Assembly: GCA_963761905.1 (NCBI GenBank) | Contig: CAVXIQ010000006.1 | Location: 124,001 to 188,000 of the forward strand | Direction: 5' to 3' | Origin: Gaiellasilicea sp963761905 | GTDB taxonomy: Bacteria > Actinomycetota > Thermoleophilia > Gaiellales > Gaiellaceae | DNA length: 64,000 bases | Part shown: positions 34,698 to 43,091 of the stretch, piece after piece | Layout: each line of letters opens with the position of its first letter | Position numbering within the stretch: position 1 is the stretch's first letter | Translations under genes and position numbers: made by a program | Notes under the pieces: model-generated | The model's database searches: none | Told to the model about the DNA's origin: nothing | What the model saw: only the letters and a program-made list of their open reading frames with translations

Positions 34698-37355
34698 TCA
34701 CCACGTCTTGGCCCGCGCCGTGTGCTCATGACGCTGGACGCGAACGCGCGCGTCGACAGCGACGCAGCGGTCCGGGAGCGCGAGCACCGGATTGAGGTCG
34801 AGCTCGGCGACCGCCGGCAGGTCTTCGCCCAGCCGGGCCAGGCGCAGGAGCAGGTCGGCGAGCGCCGCGGCGTCGACAGGCGGTGCGCCGCGGAAGCCGC
34901 GAACGAGCCTTCCGGCCTTGCCGCCGTGGACGAGCTCGTCGGCGTCGCGGTCCGTGAGCGGCGCGATCCGGAACGCCGCCTCACCGATCAGCTCGGCGAA
35001 GACGCCGCCGGGGCCGAAGGCAACGAGCGGCCCGAACACGCGATCCTGGACGACACCCGCCAGGAGCTCGACGCCGCTGGGGATCATCGGCTGGACGATC
35101 ACCGGCCCGCCGATCCGCTCGACGGCTGCTCGCACGGCTTCGGCGTCCGCGAGGTCGAGGGCGATCCCGCCGAGCTCGGTCTTGTGCGCGCCCGGCAAGG
35201 CCGTCTTGACGACGACCGGATAGCCGAGCTGCTCGGCTGCCGCGGCCGCCTCGTCCGGGCCGGAGGCGACCCGCTCGTCCACGAGCGGCAGGCCGTACGC
35301 GAGCAGGAGCTCGCGCGTGTCGGCCGGGTCGAGCCAGACGTCGTCACCGCCGGTGAGAGCCCGCTCGACGACCCGCTCGGCCGCGTCGCGATCGATGCCG
35401 TCCAGGGAGGGAACGATCCCGTGGGGCTGACGGAGCCACTCGGCACGCTGAGCCAGCCGCCCGAGCGCCCGCGCCGCCGACTCCGGATAGTGGAACGCGG
35501 CGACGTGCGCGCCGTCGCGGCGCAGCGACGGCGGAATGCCATCGGCGCTCAGGACGACGGCCAGGACCGGCTTCTCGCTCGTCGACGACGCAGCGATCTC
35601 GTCGACGGCGCTCGCCACCTCGTCGGCGGTCGCGGTCACGGTCGGGACGAAGAGAACGATTGCGGCGTCCACCTGCGGGTCCTCCAGCAGGAGCGGCAGC
35701 GTGGAGGCATACGTCTGCGCGGTGGCCCCGCCGAGCATGTCGATCGGGTTCTCGACACTCGCCTCTGGCGAGAGCAGCTCGGCGAGCGCGGTGCGCGTCT
35801 TCTCCTCGAGGTCGGGCAGCGTGAGACCCGCAGCCTCGCACGCATCGGCGCAGAGGATCCCGAGCCCGCCGGCGTTCGTCAGCACCGCGACGCGGCGACC
35901 CTTGGGCTCGGCCTGGTGAGAGAGGAGCGCGGCGACATCGACCAGCTCTTCGAGCGAGGAGGCGCGGATGACGCCAGCCTGATGAAAGAGCGCATCGACG
36001 GCGGCTTCGGAGCCGGCGAGCGCGGCGGTGTGCGAGCTCGCCGCCTTCTGTCCCGTCGCGGTCGTGCCGCTCTTGAGCGCCAGGATCGGCTTGGTGCGGG
36101 CGACGCGGCGGGCGAGACGGCCGAATCGACGCGGGTTGCCGAACGACTCGACATACATCAGCACGACCTCGGTCGTCTCGTCGTCCTCCCACCATTCGAG
36201 CAGGTCGTTCGTTGAGACGTCCGCCTTGTTGCCGATCGAGACGAACGCCGACAAGCCGAGCCCGCGCGACTGCGCGGCCTCGAGGAGCGCGAGGCCGAGG
36301 GCGCCGCTCTGGGAGGAGAAGCCGATGTTGCCCGCGGGGGCAGATCGGGCGGCGAAGGTCGCGTTCAGGCTCGGACCGGCGACGGCGACGCCGAGGCAGT
36401 TGGGCCCGATCAGCCGCGCCCCATGCGAGCGCACGAGCGCGAGCAGCTGCTCCTGCCGCTCGATCCCCTCGCTGCCGACTTCGGCGAAGCCGGCCGAGAT
36501 CACGACGAGGGCGCGGATTCCCTTGCGCAGCGCCTGCTCGGCTGCGCCGAGAACCGCCGCGCCCGGAAGCGTGATCACGGCCAGATCGACGGGATCGGGG
36601 ATCTCCTCGACGGTGCGGTAGCCACGGACGCCGGCGACCGGCTCACCGTCGCGGTTGACCGGATACGCGGCGCCCGAGAAGTCGCCGGCGAGGATGTTGC
36701 GGAAGAGCTCGCCGCCGATCGAGCCGCGCCGCTTGGACGCGCCGACGACGGCGACGCTCCGGGCCTCGAAGAAGGGTCGGAGCGACGCGACGACCGCCTC
36801 GTGGTCGCGGGCATCGACGTGCTCGCGGTAGGTCTCGGTCGGCGCGATCGGGAACTGCACTTCGAGCTCGCCGCTCTCGAGCTGGCGCGTCAGCTCGAAC
36901 CCGGCCGCCTCGAACACGCCCAGCATGGCGCGGTTGTCCGGGAGCACGTAGGCCACGAAGCGCTCGATCCCGACCTCGGCGGCGCGCGCGGCCAGCTGCT
37001 CGAGCAGCCGTGTCCCGATCCCGCGGCCCTGGTGCTCGTCCGCAACGGCGAACGCCGCCTCGGCGAGCCGTGGGTCGCGCAGCCGCACGTAGTTGGCGAC
37101 GGCGACGACGCGCTCCTTCTCGTCGTCGACCAGTGCGCCCAGCAGCGCTCCCCGTTCCCGCCAGCCCGGCTCGATCACCGACTCGCCGAGGCGGGAGTTG
37201 ATCTGCGGCAGACCGTGAAAGCGCAGGTAGAGGCTTCGCTGCGAGAGGTCGCCGAAGAAGGCCAGCAGGGCCTCCGCGTCGTCGCGGCCGGGTGGGCGCA
37301 GCCGAAGCGTGCGGCCGTCGCGGAGGATGACGTCGGCGTGTTCCGTCGCGGCCAC
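34698..37355 (-). CDS. GNAT acetyltransferase fused to ADP-forming acyl-CoA synthetase (Pat/Acd-like)
   Basis: An 885-residue fusion. Residues 1-165 are a GNAT domain with the acetyl-CoA loop QGRGIGTRLLEQ. Residues about 190-640 are CoA-binding and succinyl-CoA-ligase-like domains (SVAVVGASKRRGSIG, PNCLGV, SQSGALG) with the phospho-His candidate in SSHTAAL. The last 220 residues are an ATP-grasp (VVKTALPGAHKTELGG, ELDLNPV). Actinobacterial proteins with an N-terminal GNAT are protein lysine acetyltransferases that often silence acetyl-CoA synthetase. The intact His and ATP-grasp also leave open acetyl-CoA + ADP + Pi to acetate + ATP. Either role fits its place next to xfp-ackA. Confidence 0.87.
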   Translation of the reverse strand: MAATEHADVILRDGRTLRLRPPGRDDAEALLAFFGDLSQRSLYLRFHGLPQINSRLGESVIEPGWRERGALLGALVDDEKERVVAVANYVRLRDPRLAEAAFAVADEHQGRGIGTRLLEQLAARAAEVGIERFVAYVLPDNRAMLGVFEAAGFELTRQLESGELEVQFPIAPTETYREHVDARDHEAVVASLRPFFEARSVAVVGASKRRGSIGGELFRNILAGDFSGAAYPVNRDGEPVAGVRGYRTVEEIPDPVDLAVITLPGAAVLGAAEQALRKGIRALVVISAGFAEVGSEGIERQEQLLALVRSHGARLIGPNCLGVAVAGPSLNATFAARSAPAGNIGFSSQSGALGLALLEAAQSRGLGLSAFVSIGNKADVSTNDLLEWWEDDETTEVVLMYVESFGNPRRFGRLARRVARTKPILALKSGTTATGQKAASSHTAALAGSEAAVDALFHQAGVIRASSLEELVDVAALLSHQAEPKGRRVAVLTNAGGLGILCADACEAAGLTLPDLEEKTRTALAELLSPEASVENPIDMLGGATAQTYASTLPLLLEDPQVDAAIVLFVPTVTATADEVASAVDEIAASSTSEKPVLAVVLSADGIPPSLRRDGAHVAAFHYPESAARALGRLAQRAEWLRQPHGIVPSLDGIDRDAAERVVERALTGGDDVWLDPADTRELLLAYGLPLVDERVASGPDEAAAAAEQLGYPVVVKTALPGAHKTELGGIALDLADAEAVRAAVERIGGPVIVQPMIPSGVELLAGVVQDRVFGPLVAFGPGGVFAELIGEAAFRIAPLTDRDADELVHGGKAGRLVRGFRGAPPVDAAALADLLLRLARLGEDLPAVAELDLNPVLALPDRCVAVDARVRVQRHEHTARAKTW

Positions 37356-37417
37356 CGAGTCAGCCTAGATCGACCTCAACACAGGATGCGTCCCCAACCA
37401 CCCGGGCGTCGTCTCGC

Positions 37418-37921
37418 TCAACGCACCCGCGTTCGCCGGGCCGGCTTCCGTCGATGGCTGCCGTTCGACCTCCGCCTGGGATCGCGCGGAGCGGGTGGCA
37501 TCGGGCTCGGCGCAGGCGCTTCGCCGATGCGAAGGCGGAGGAGCGCGAGGGCGGCGATCGCGGTTATGAGGATGTCGCTCGCGAGGCACCACTGGCAGAT
37601 CGCCTCGATCACACCGACCTGGATGTAGAGCAGGTACGCACTGAAGAGAAAGGCCGTCAGCGCGAGGGTGGCCTGGCCCAGCCGCGCCCACTCGCCGCGC
37701 GCCAACGCGAGCACGAGCAGGCCGAGGAAGCCCGCGAGCGCGAGCCCGGCGACCGGCACGCCGAGGACGTCGGCATACGACGAGCTCTGCACCGTCTCGC
37801 AGCCGCCGGTGGTGCAGGCGAGCGTGCCGCCCGTCTGGCGCACGTAGAGCAGGTACCCCGTGATCGCCACTCCCACGGCGGCGAGGGCCGCGCTCGCGAG
37901 CCGAATCGTGCGCTCGCTCAT
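37418..37921 (-). CDS. Vitamin K epoxide reductase (VKOR) family protein
   Basis: A 167-residue membrane protein with four helices. The loop Cys pair lies in ACTTGGCETVQSS and the active-site CXXC in ICQWCLASD, both typical of bacterial VKOR. The C-terminal 30 residues are Pro/Arg-rich and probably cytoplasmic. ATG 37921 overlaps the stop of the DsbA-like gene (ATGA), so the two are coupled. Together they form an oxidative protein-folding pair: VKOR reoxidises the thioredoxin-fold partner using quinone, the actinobacterial replacement for DsbB. Confidence 0.92.
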   Translation of the reverse strand: MSERTIRLASAALAAVGVAITGYLLYVRQTGGTLACTTGGCETVQSSSYADVLGVPVAGLALAGFLGLLVLALARGEWARLGQATLALTAFLFSAYLLYIQVGVIEAICQWCLASDILITAIAALALLRLRIGEAPAPSPMPPAPRDPRRRSNGSHRRKPARRTRVR

Positions 37922-38640
37922 CGCGCCAGCACCGCCTCGATCGCCGGACGGATCCCTTCCGGACCGAGCGAGTCGACCCGGACGACATCCAGCCGCCCTC
38001 CTGTCGGGCCGACCTGGAAGGCCGGGGTGCTGGTGATCCCGGCAGCCTGAGCCGCTCCGGCGGCGCGCTCGAGCTCCTGCTCGACCGAGCTTTCCAGGCG
38101 GGCCTTCAGGAGCTTCTCGCCGTCGAGACCCGTCGCGGCGGCGACTCCGACGACGAGCTCGTCGGTCACCCAGCCCGCGTTCTCGGGACCCTGCCGGGCA
38201 TAGAGGCCGTGGACAATCTCCCAGAGGTGGTTCTGCTGCCCGGCCGCGATCGCGGTGCGAAGCGCCTTGTCCGAGTCGGGGCCGATGAAGGCCATGCCGC
38301 TGAAGACGATCCTCAGCTTGCCCTGCCTGACGTAGTCCTCGACCAGCGTCGGCAGCGCGTCCCGCGCCCACTGCGCGCAGTACGGGCACTGCAGGTCGGC
38401 GTACTCGACGAGCGTGACCGGAGCGTTCGGCGAGCCGAGCGCCGCGCCGCGCTGTTCGATGCCGGCGAAAGGTGACGGTTCGGCCGTTGCAGTGTGCTCG
38501 GTGGTTGCCGCTGCGAGCGGCTCGGTAGCCGTGTCGTCGCCGGCACCGACCTGGCTGGCGCCGACGAGCACGGCTGCGAGCGTGACGGCCGTGGCCAGCA
38601 CGGCTGCAAAGCGCCACCGCGGGTTGCGAAGTCTGTTCAT
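37918..38640 (-). CDS. DsbA-like thiol-disulfide oxidoreductase, membrane-anchored
   Basis: A 240-residue exported thioredoxin-fold protein. Residues 12-33 are a signal or anchor helix (FAAVLATAVTLAAVLVGAS), then a Thr/Ala-rich linker, then the DsbA domain from about residue 65 with active-site CPYC in ADLQCPYCAQW and the cis-Pro region ITSTPAFQVG. It is the immediate partner of VKOR. Possible clients include the copper protein encoded upstream and secreted proteins with disulfides. The ATG at 38640 gives the anchor at the N-terminus. Confidence 0.9.
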   Translation of the reverse strand: MNRLRNPRWRFAAVLATAVTLAAVLVGASQVGAGDDTATEPLAAATTEHTATAEPSPFAGIEQRGAALGSPNAPVTLVEYADLQCPYCAQWARDALPTLVEDYVRQGKLRIVFSGMAFIGPDSDKALRTAIAAGQQNHLWEIVHGLYARQGPENAGWVTDELVVGVAAATGLDGEKLLKARLESSVEQELERAAGAAQAAGITSTPAFQVGPTGGRLDVVRVDSLGPEGIRPAIEAVLAR

Positions 38641-38705
38641 CGTGATGGTCTCCTGTACTCCGAGGCCGCGGGAGCCGACCCGCCGGCGGCTCCCGCGGCT
38701 CGAAG

Positions 38706-39890
38706 TCAGTGGGACATCGACCCCTTCGGATTGCCGACCTTGAGCAGGCCCACCTGGCCGAGGTCGACGTCGGCGAAGGCGTGGGAGACGAACGGGTAGA
38801 GGCCTTCCTTGTCGACCTTGACGTCGAAGACCGCGCCGCCGCCTGCGGGGACGATGGCCGTCTGGACGTTCCGCTGGTACTGGGTCATGTCGCTGTTCAC
38901 CCAGGCGCGGTCGAGCATCGCTCCGACGACGTGGAAGTTGACGTTGTTCGTCGGGCCTGCCGCGACCACCCAGAAGCGCGTCGTCTCGCCGGGATCCGCG
39001 GTCAGCGGGTGGGTCACATACTGGTTCGCGTAGCCGTTGAAGGTGACCCAGTCGGCCATCCGCGCCCGCGCCTTCGCCATGTCGAGCGAGGCCGGCTCGT
39101 CGATCCCGTCGCCGTTCAGGTACCACTCGCTGCCGACGAGCACATACTCGTTGTCGACGGCCGGCAATGCCTTCTTGGGCTGGACGACGATCGCGCCGTA
39201 CATCCCGTTCGCGATGTGCGCGAGCACCGGCTTCGTGCCGCAGTGGTACATGTAGACGCCCGGGTCGGAGGCGGTGAAGCGGAACTTGATCGAGTCGCCG
39301 GGCAGCACGTCCTTGAACGCCACGTTCGGCGCGATCCGAGCGGCGTGGAAATCGATCGAGTGCGGGATCGCGCCGCCGTTCGTCAGGGTCATCTCGACCA
39401 TCTGCCCCTCGCGCACGTGCACGACCGGGCCGGGCGCGCCGTGACCGTCGAACGCCCAGGTGTTGTACTCGACCCCCGGCGCGATCTCGACCGTCATGTC
39501 CTTCAGGGTCATCTGCACCTTGACGAGGTCGCCCGCCGGCGCCGGCGGCAGCGTCGCGTCATACGGCTTGTGCGCCTCGGCGAGCTCAGTTGCGTTCTCC
39601 GGCACGACGCCCGCGAAGCTGTTGAGCGGTAGCGCGACGTTGTGGTCGGTCGCGTGATCGTGACCGGCGGCCGCCGTCGCGTCCGCGGACGCTGATTCCG
39701 ACGTTTGTGACGCGGCGGCCGGCTGAGCCGCGTCGTCGCGTGCCTCGCGAGCGTCCGCCCACATCAGCAAAGCGAAGAAACCGACGAGGCCGACGGCGAA
39801 GCCGAGCACGATCGTCGCGAACATCCAGAAAGCGCCCGAGCTCGTCTCGGAAGCGCGGGGACGGCGGGTGGTGCTGGGGTGTGAAGCCAT
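38706..39890 (-). CDS. Copper-containing nitrite reductase-like protein (NirK/AniA type), membrane-anchored
   Basis: A 394-residue protein with one helix at residues 20-43, a low-complexity linker to about 75 and two cupredoxin domains. Type 1 copper ligands: His177, Cys217, His225 and Met230. Type 2 ligands: His182, His216 and His320. The catalytic pair expected in nitrite reductases, Asp180 (HSIDFH) and His294 (YVTHPL), is also present. It should reduce nitrite to NO on the outer membrane face. The anchor in place of a cleaved signal is common in Gram-positives. It lies in a run with DsbA-like and VKOR genes. The ATG at 39890 avoids an implausible longer lead. Confidence 0.87.
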   Translation of the reverse strand: MASHPSTTRRPRASETSSGAFWMFATIVLGFAVGLVGFFALLMWADAREARDDAAQPAAASQTSESASADATAAAGHDHATDHNVALPLNSFAGVVPENATELAEAHKPYDATLPPAPAGDLVKVQMTLKDMTVEIAPGVEYNTWAFDGHGAPGPVVHVREGQMVEMTLTNGGAIPHSIDFHAARIAPNVAFKDVLPGDSIKFRFTASDPGVYMYHCGTKPVLAHIANGMYGAIVVQPKKALPAVDNEYVLVGSEWYLNGDGIDEPASLDMAKARARMADWVTFNGYANQYVTHPLTADPGETTRFWVVAAGPTNNVNFHVVGAMLDRAWVNSDMTQYQRNVQTAIVPAGGGAVFDVKVDKEGLYPFVSHAFADVDLGQVGLLKVGNPKGSMSH

Positions 39891-40060
39891 GGCGGGTTGT
39901 CTCCTTCGACTGTTCAACGGGTTGAGTCGACGGTAGGCGGCGAACGGCGATTCAGCGCCCTGGGCAGGCCGCAGACCCGTCCGCACTTAGCCACAGATCT
40001 CGGTACGGGTTTTTCCGCAGCCGAGGGCGAACCCTCGAGCTCGACCTCGCCCGGCAACGC

Positions 40061-40084
40061 CGAGGGCGGCCGAAGCCGCCCTCG
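40061..40084 (-). terminator. 10-bp hairpin after the 40107-40706 gene
   Basis: CGAGGGCGGC (40061-40070) pairs perfectly with 40075-40084 around a CGAA loop, 22 bp beyond the stop of the membrane protein gene and upstream of the nitrite-reductase-like gene. It probably separates the two transcripts. There is no T-tract. The rest of 39891-40106 shows nothing further. Confidence 0.7.
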
Positions 40085-40106
40085 AGCAGGGGGACGAGCC
40101 GTGAGG

Positions 40107-40706
40107 CTAGGCCGGGCTGGCGGTCGTCGCCCGCACGTCCTCGCGCTTCGGAATCATGGCCCACTCGTGGCGCCCCAGCACGCTGAGGGCGAGCACGATG
40201 AAGCCGATCCCGGCGAGCAGCAAGGCGACGCCGACGACGATGCCGAAGAGCGCCATCTGCTCGGCCATGTAGCTCATGTTCAGGGCGGTCGAGAGGGCGG
40301 TCGCCGTGACCCAGGTGTTGCGAGCCGAGTTCGGCACCGGGTTCCCCTCCTCGTCCTTCAGCGCAGCCGCCTCGTCGCTGGTACCGGCAGGATTCTCCGG
40401 GTCGGAGGCCGAGACGAAGCGTCCCATCTGCGAGTAGGTCAAGCCGCCGGAGCCCTCGGTCGCGTGCTCGTGGATGACCTGAGCGAACGCGCGTGCCTGG
40501 GTGCCGGTCGTGACGTCCTCATCGGCCCACTCGGCCGCGTGCTTGGCGATTGCGGGGTCGTCGGCGGAGCCGAACGTGATCTGCTCCTGCCTGATGCTGT
40601 CGCGAACCGTCGAGCGGCCGTCGACGCCCATGTAGATCGCGACGGCGCCGAAGATGATCAGCACTGCGCCGGCGATGATGCCACCGATCTCGAAGAGCTT
40701 TCTCAT
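40107..40706 (-). CDS. Two-helix membrane protein of unknown function
   Basis: A 199-residue protein with helices at residues about 8-28 (GGIIAGAVLIIFGAVAIYMGV) and 155-180 (GIVVGVALLLAGIGFIVLALSVL), and an exposed loop of about 125 residues between them. The loop is acidic, with DDPAIAKHAAEW and VIHEHATEGSGGLTYSQMGRF. ATG 40706 has a GGGAGG site. I do not recognise a named family. It belongs to the island and follows the small gene group 40825-41961 on the same strand. Confidence 0.7.
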   Translation of the reverse strand: MRKLFEIGGIIAGAVLIIFGAVAIYMGVDGRSTVRDSIRQEQITFGSADDPAIAKHAAEWADEDVTTGTQARAFAQVIHEHATEGSGGLTYSQMGRFVSASDPENPAGTSDEAAALKDEEGNPVPNSARNTWVTATALSTALNMSYMAEQMALFGIVVGVALLLAGIGFIVLALSVLGRHEWAMIPKREDVRATTASPA

Positions 40707-40824
40707 GACTTTGCCTCCCTCTCGTTTCGCTTGATGGGAGGAACGTAGAGTCGGCAGCGCGGGCATCCATCAGGGCCTGAGCACAGAGCTGCTGCGGATT
40801 TGCCGCAGCTTTCTGCGGGAGTGG

Positions 40825-41286
40825 CTACTCGGCGCGGCCGGGAACCGCGTCCCGCTCGGGGCGCTCCCACGAATAGGCGACCTCGGAGAGTCGCGGCGGC
40901 CCGTCCGCGAGCTCGCCCCAGGCGGCGGCAGCCGACCAGATGTCGAGCTGGCCCAGCAACGCGCGTAGACCATCCTCGGTGTCGGCCTCGAAGACGAAGA
41001 TCGCCTCCCGCTGCGTCAGCAAGAGCTCGTGCCGCGTCAGCGGCGTTTCCGAGGGCTCGAACCGCGGGCCTTTTTCGCGCGAGCTCCCGGACGCGGTCGA
41101 TGGCTCCCGGCTTGAGCGGCACGGCCGCCATGGCCTTTCGCGGAGCCGCGAGCCGAAGGCCCGAGAGCTGGTCGACGAGCTCCTGGACGATCGGAGCCCC
41201 CATTCCGGCGTCGGCGACGAAATAGGGGCCGTCGGCGCGTTCGACGACGAGCGCGGGCCGGCCGTCGAGCCGATCGGCGGAGTCAC
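40825..41286 (-). CDS. Small protein of unknown function, ferredoxin-like fold suspected (frameshifted)
   Basis: A readable protein of about 150 residues appears only across frame changes. One part reads PALVVERADGPYFVADAGMG and MAAVPLKPGAIDRVRELA; after a shift near 41070 (run of T) it continues LTRHELLLTQREAIFVFEAD to SEVAYSWERPERDA and the stop at 40825. A second shift near 41280 would link it to GTG 41286, just after the stop of the gene upstream. The C-terminal half resembles small antibiotic-monooxygenase-like or EthD-like domains. Function unknown. It may be a pseudogene or hit by sequencing indels. Confidence 0.5.
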   Translation of the reverse strand: MTPPIGSTAGPRSSSNAPTAPISSPTPEWGLRSSRSSSTSSRAFGSRLRERPWRPCRSSREPSTASGSSREKGPRFEPSETPLTRHELLLTQREAIFVFEADTEDGLRALLGQLDIWSAAAAWGELADGPPRLSEVAYSWERPERDAVPGRAE

Positions 41287-41290
41287 GCGA

Positions 41291-41653
41291 TCACCCGTGC
41301 CCTGGTTCGCCGTCCCGGGGGTCTGCGAACGCGGCCACGATCCCGGCGCTCCCGTCCTTCTCGACGATCGAATACGTCCCCGTACGGCCCACGACCATCT
41401 CGACCTCGACGTTCTCATGTCCGGGGGTGACGAAGAAGCGCACTCCTTCGCGGCGGATGTGTTCGTATTGGCGCAAGGTGAGGCTGATCCGTTCGAAACA
41501 CGCTGCCGCAGAGCATTCGCAGATGAACTCATACTCGTTCAGCCCACCCATCTCGATCGCCTTTTGCTCGATGGCCTCATTCACCGTGCGAAAGATGACT
41601 TCGTTCTTCGCCAGACGCTCTTCTCGATCCTCAGTCGTTTCGACGTTCGTCAC
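41291..41653 (-). CDS. Conserved small actinobacterial protein with a Cys cluster
   Basis: A 120-residue soluble protein starting at GTG 41653, which overlaps the stop of the preceding gene (GTGA). It begins with a charged helix (DREERLAKNEVIFRTVNEAIE), then FICECSAAACFERISLT with three Cys, and RREGVRFFVTPGHE. I recall unnamed relatives in Thermoleophilia with the same CEC-x4-C pattern. The Cys could bind metal. It is often seen next to receiver-domain proteins, as here. Function unknown. Confidence 0.7.
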   Translation of the reverse strand: MTNVETTEDREERLAKNEVIFRTVNEAIEQKAIEMGGLNEYEFICECSAAACFERISLTLRQYEHIRREGVRFFVTPGHENVEVEMVVGRTGTYSIVEKDGSAGIVAAFADPRDGEPGHG

Positions 41654-41961
41654 TCGGGCTCCCTGCGGTTGAACGATGAGACCCGGGCTGAGCAGCCCGG
41701 GCGTCTCTCGCGATCTGAACCAAGCCGCTCAAACCAGTCGGCCGTTTCTGGCTTTAGGTGGATGACGATCAGATGAGGCTGCTCCCTCACCGCACTGGCG
41801 TGCGCTTCTCTCACGCCTCCAGCCTCGATCACATCGAGACCTACTGAGCGGAGCGCTGCTGCGCAGTGAGCGCGGTGGGACTCGTCGTCGTCCACGAGAA
41901 GCACGCGCTGTGCTTGCAACTCTGGCACCACGAAGAATCCGTTCCGAGAACTCCGCTCCAC
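41650..41961 (-). CDS. Degenerate single receiver-like domain protein
   Basis: A 103-residue product whose core reads QRVLLVDDDESHRAHCAAAL, clearly the start of a CheY-type receiver. The position of the phospho-acceptor reads LIVIHLKPE, with His where Asp is expected, and the domain stops well before the usual 120 residues. It is probably a decayed or pseudo-receiver. It is coupled to the Cys-cluster protein through a GTGA overlap. Confidence 0.6.
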   Translation of the reverse strand: MERSSRNGFFVVPELQAQRVLLVDDDESHRAHCAAALRSVGLDVIEAGGVREAHASAVREQPHLIVIHLKPETADWFERLGSDRERRPGCSARVSSFNRREPE

Positions 41962-42450
41962 TGGGCTTCACTCATCCGTCGCGTCCTCAAGTGGCTGAGG
42001 GCTTGGCCGCCGGTGAGTGACAGGGAGAACCGTGACGATTGCATCGTCCGTGATGCTCAGGGGCAAGCGCATAGTAGCGGGAAAGTGGCAAACCGCATTT
42101 TCCTCCTACTGGGGGCGAAAAGAGGGCGCCCGCGTCGTCGCCCTACCTGCGAAGCGCAGGCCCAGGTCAGCTAACTGAGGTCAATCCTCAGCTCCGAGAA
42201 CTCACGAGAAGCGCAGGCAGTAAACGACGATGTCATCCTCCTGGCCATCGTCGTCTCGATCGACCAGAAAGCCGCGCCAACCACGAGCGCGGTCGGTTCG
42301 AGCCCCGTCGCTCCCGCTCCGAAACCGCCTGCAATCCAGGGCAGCGTGACCGGCCGGGACGGCCCGACAGCCTCGTACGCTTCGACCGTCGAGCGAGCGC
42401 TGTCGAGGTGGCGGATCTGATCGAGCAGCCAGGTTCGGCTGTCCCACGGG
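41962..42450. other. Gene-free stretch containing a degenerate tRNA-Asp remnant
   Basis: These 489 bases carry no convincing gene. Composition is slightly less GC-rich than the flanks. The tRNA-like remnant at 42291-42315 (separate entry) is the only feature I can support, and the nearby minus-strand frames are broken. Confidence 0.6.
42291..42315 (+). repeat. Degenerate copy of the tRNA-Asp T arm and acceptor 3' end
   Basis: The stretch reads GGTCGGTTCGAGCCCCGTCG followed by CTCCCG. Against the tRNA-Asp 3' end it lacks three bases (GCG before GGTTCGAG) and has one T to C change; the last 22 bases differ at one position only. It has the same orientation as the tRNA and lies 22 kb away. It fits an old attachment site marking the far end of the island. 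Confidence 0.65.
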
Positions 42451-42966
42451 CTACTTAGACAGGAAGCGGAAGGATGCTCGGGCGCCGTTGAAGGCGGTGC
42501 GGTTGGAGGCGGGGGAACTGGTCGTCCGTGAGGCGACGATCATGAAATAGCCAAGGTGGGCGTGGAGCGCGGTGATCCCGATTGCGTTGTAGCCGTCCGT
42601 GCACGACCACGTGAGGAGGCGCGCCGGCGTCCCGGAGAGCTGCGAGTTCGAGAGCGAGGGGCGGGTCGTGCAGTTTGGCCCGCGATTCCTGAGGACAATC
42701 GTCGTCCACTTCTCGAGCGTGGATCCCGCCGGCAGCCGTCGCGCCCCGATGATGTACAGCCGGTCGGTCCGCAGATCGGTGAAGGTGTCGAAGGCAGTCG
42801 CATCCGCCGAAATCGTGCCGGTCGACCACATGACACGGGCGAAGCTCGAGAACCAGCGGCTCGAGTTGCCGGGAAGGACGATCGAGTAGCCGTACTGCTT
42901 CGAGACGAACTTCGTGTTCGGCGCCGAGGCGGCCGCCGAGACGAGCACCAGCGCCGAGACGATCAC
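42451..42966 (-). CDS. Secreted protein of unknown function
   Basis: A 171-residue product with a short hydrophobic N-terminus (VSALVLVSAAASA) that looks like a truncated or mis-started signal peptide; GTG 42966 is the only start available in frame. The mature part includes YGYSIVLPG and two Cys (PNCTTR, WSCTDG). I do not recognise a family; the opening resembles PsbP-like or lipoprotein-type small secreted domains. It is the first gene beyond the degenerate tRNA copy. Confidence 0.6.
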   Translation of the reverse strand: MIVSALVLVSAAASAPNTKFVSKQYGYSIVLPGNSSRWFSSFARVMWSTGTISADATAFDTFTDLRTDRLYIIGARRLPAGSTLEKWTTIVLRNRGPNCTTRPSLSNSQLSGTPARLLTWSCTDGYNAIGITALHAHLGYFMIVASRTTSSPASNRTAFNGARASFRFLSK

Positions 42967-43091
42967 GCAAAGAGCAGCGACCCACCGGCCGGCCCCGGCT
43001 CGATAAACCGGCGCCCCCTGAGCTCCCAGTCCTGTTCAATCAGCACCGGCGACGATCATCCGCGCCCCTTCCTTTTCTGTCAAATGGCCGG

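Noticed and set aside
33162..36215. A 1017-residue plus-strand open frame opposite xfp and the GNAT/acyl-CoA synthetase
   Set aside because: It is an antisense shadow; the minus-strand products have clear catalytic motifs, the plus-strand one has none.
28000..39900. DosR-box palindromes upstream of stress and fermentation genes
   Set aside because: Looked for GGGAC-N-GTCCC-like repeats before the universal stress, phosphoketolase and nitrite reductase genes and found none convincing.
20265..42290. An integrase, recombinase or transposase gene in the island
   Set aside because: No frame carries integrase or transposase motifs that I can recognise, so mobility is inferred only from the tRNA repeats.
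42202..42447. Minus-strand frame next to the degenerate tRNA copy
   Set aside because: Part of it is antisense tRNA text and the rest has no family match; it lacks a credible start.
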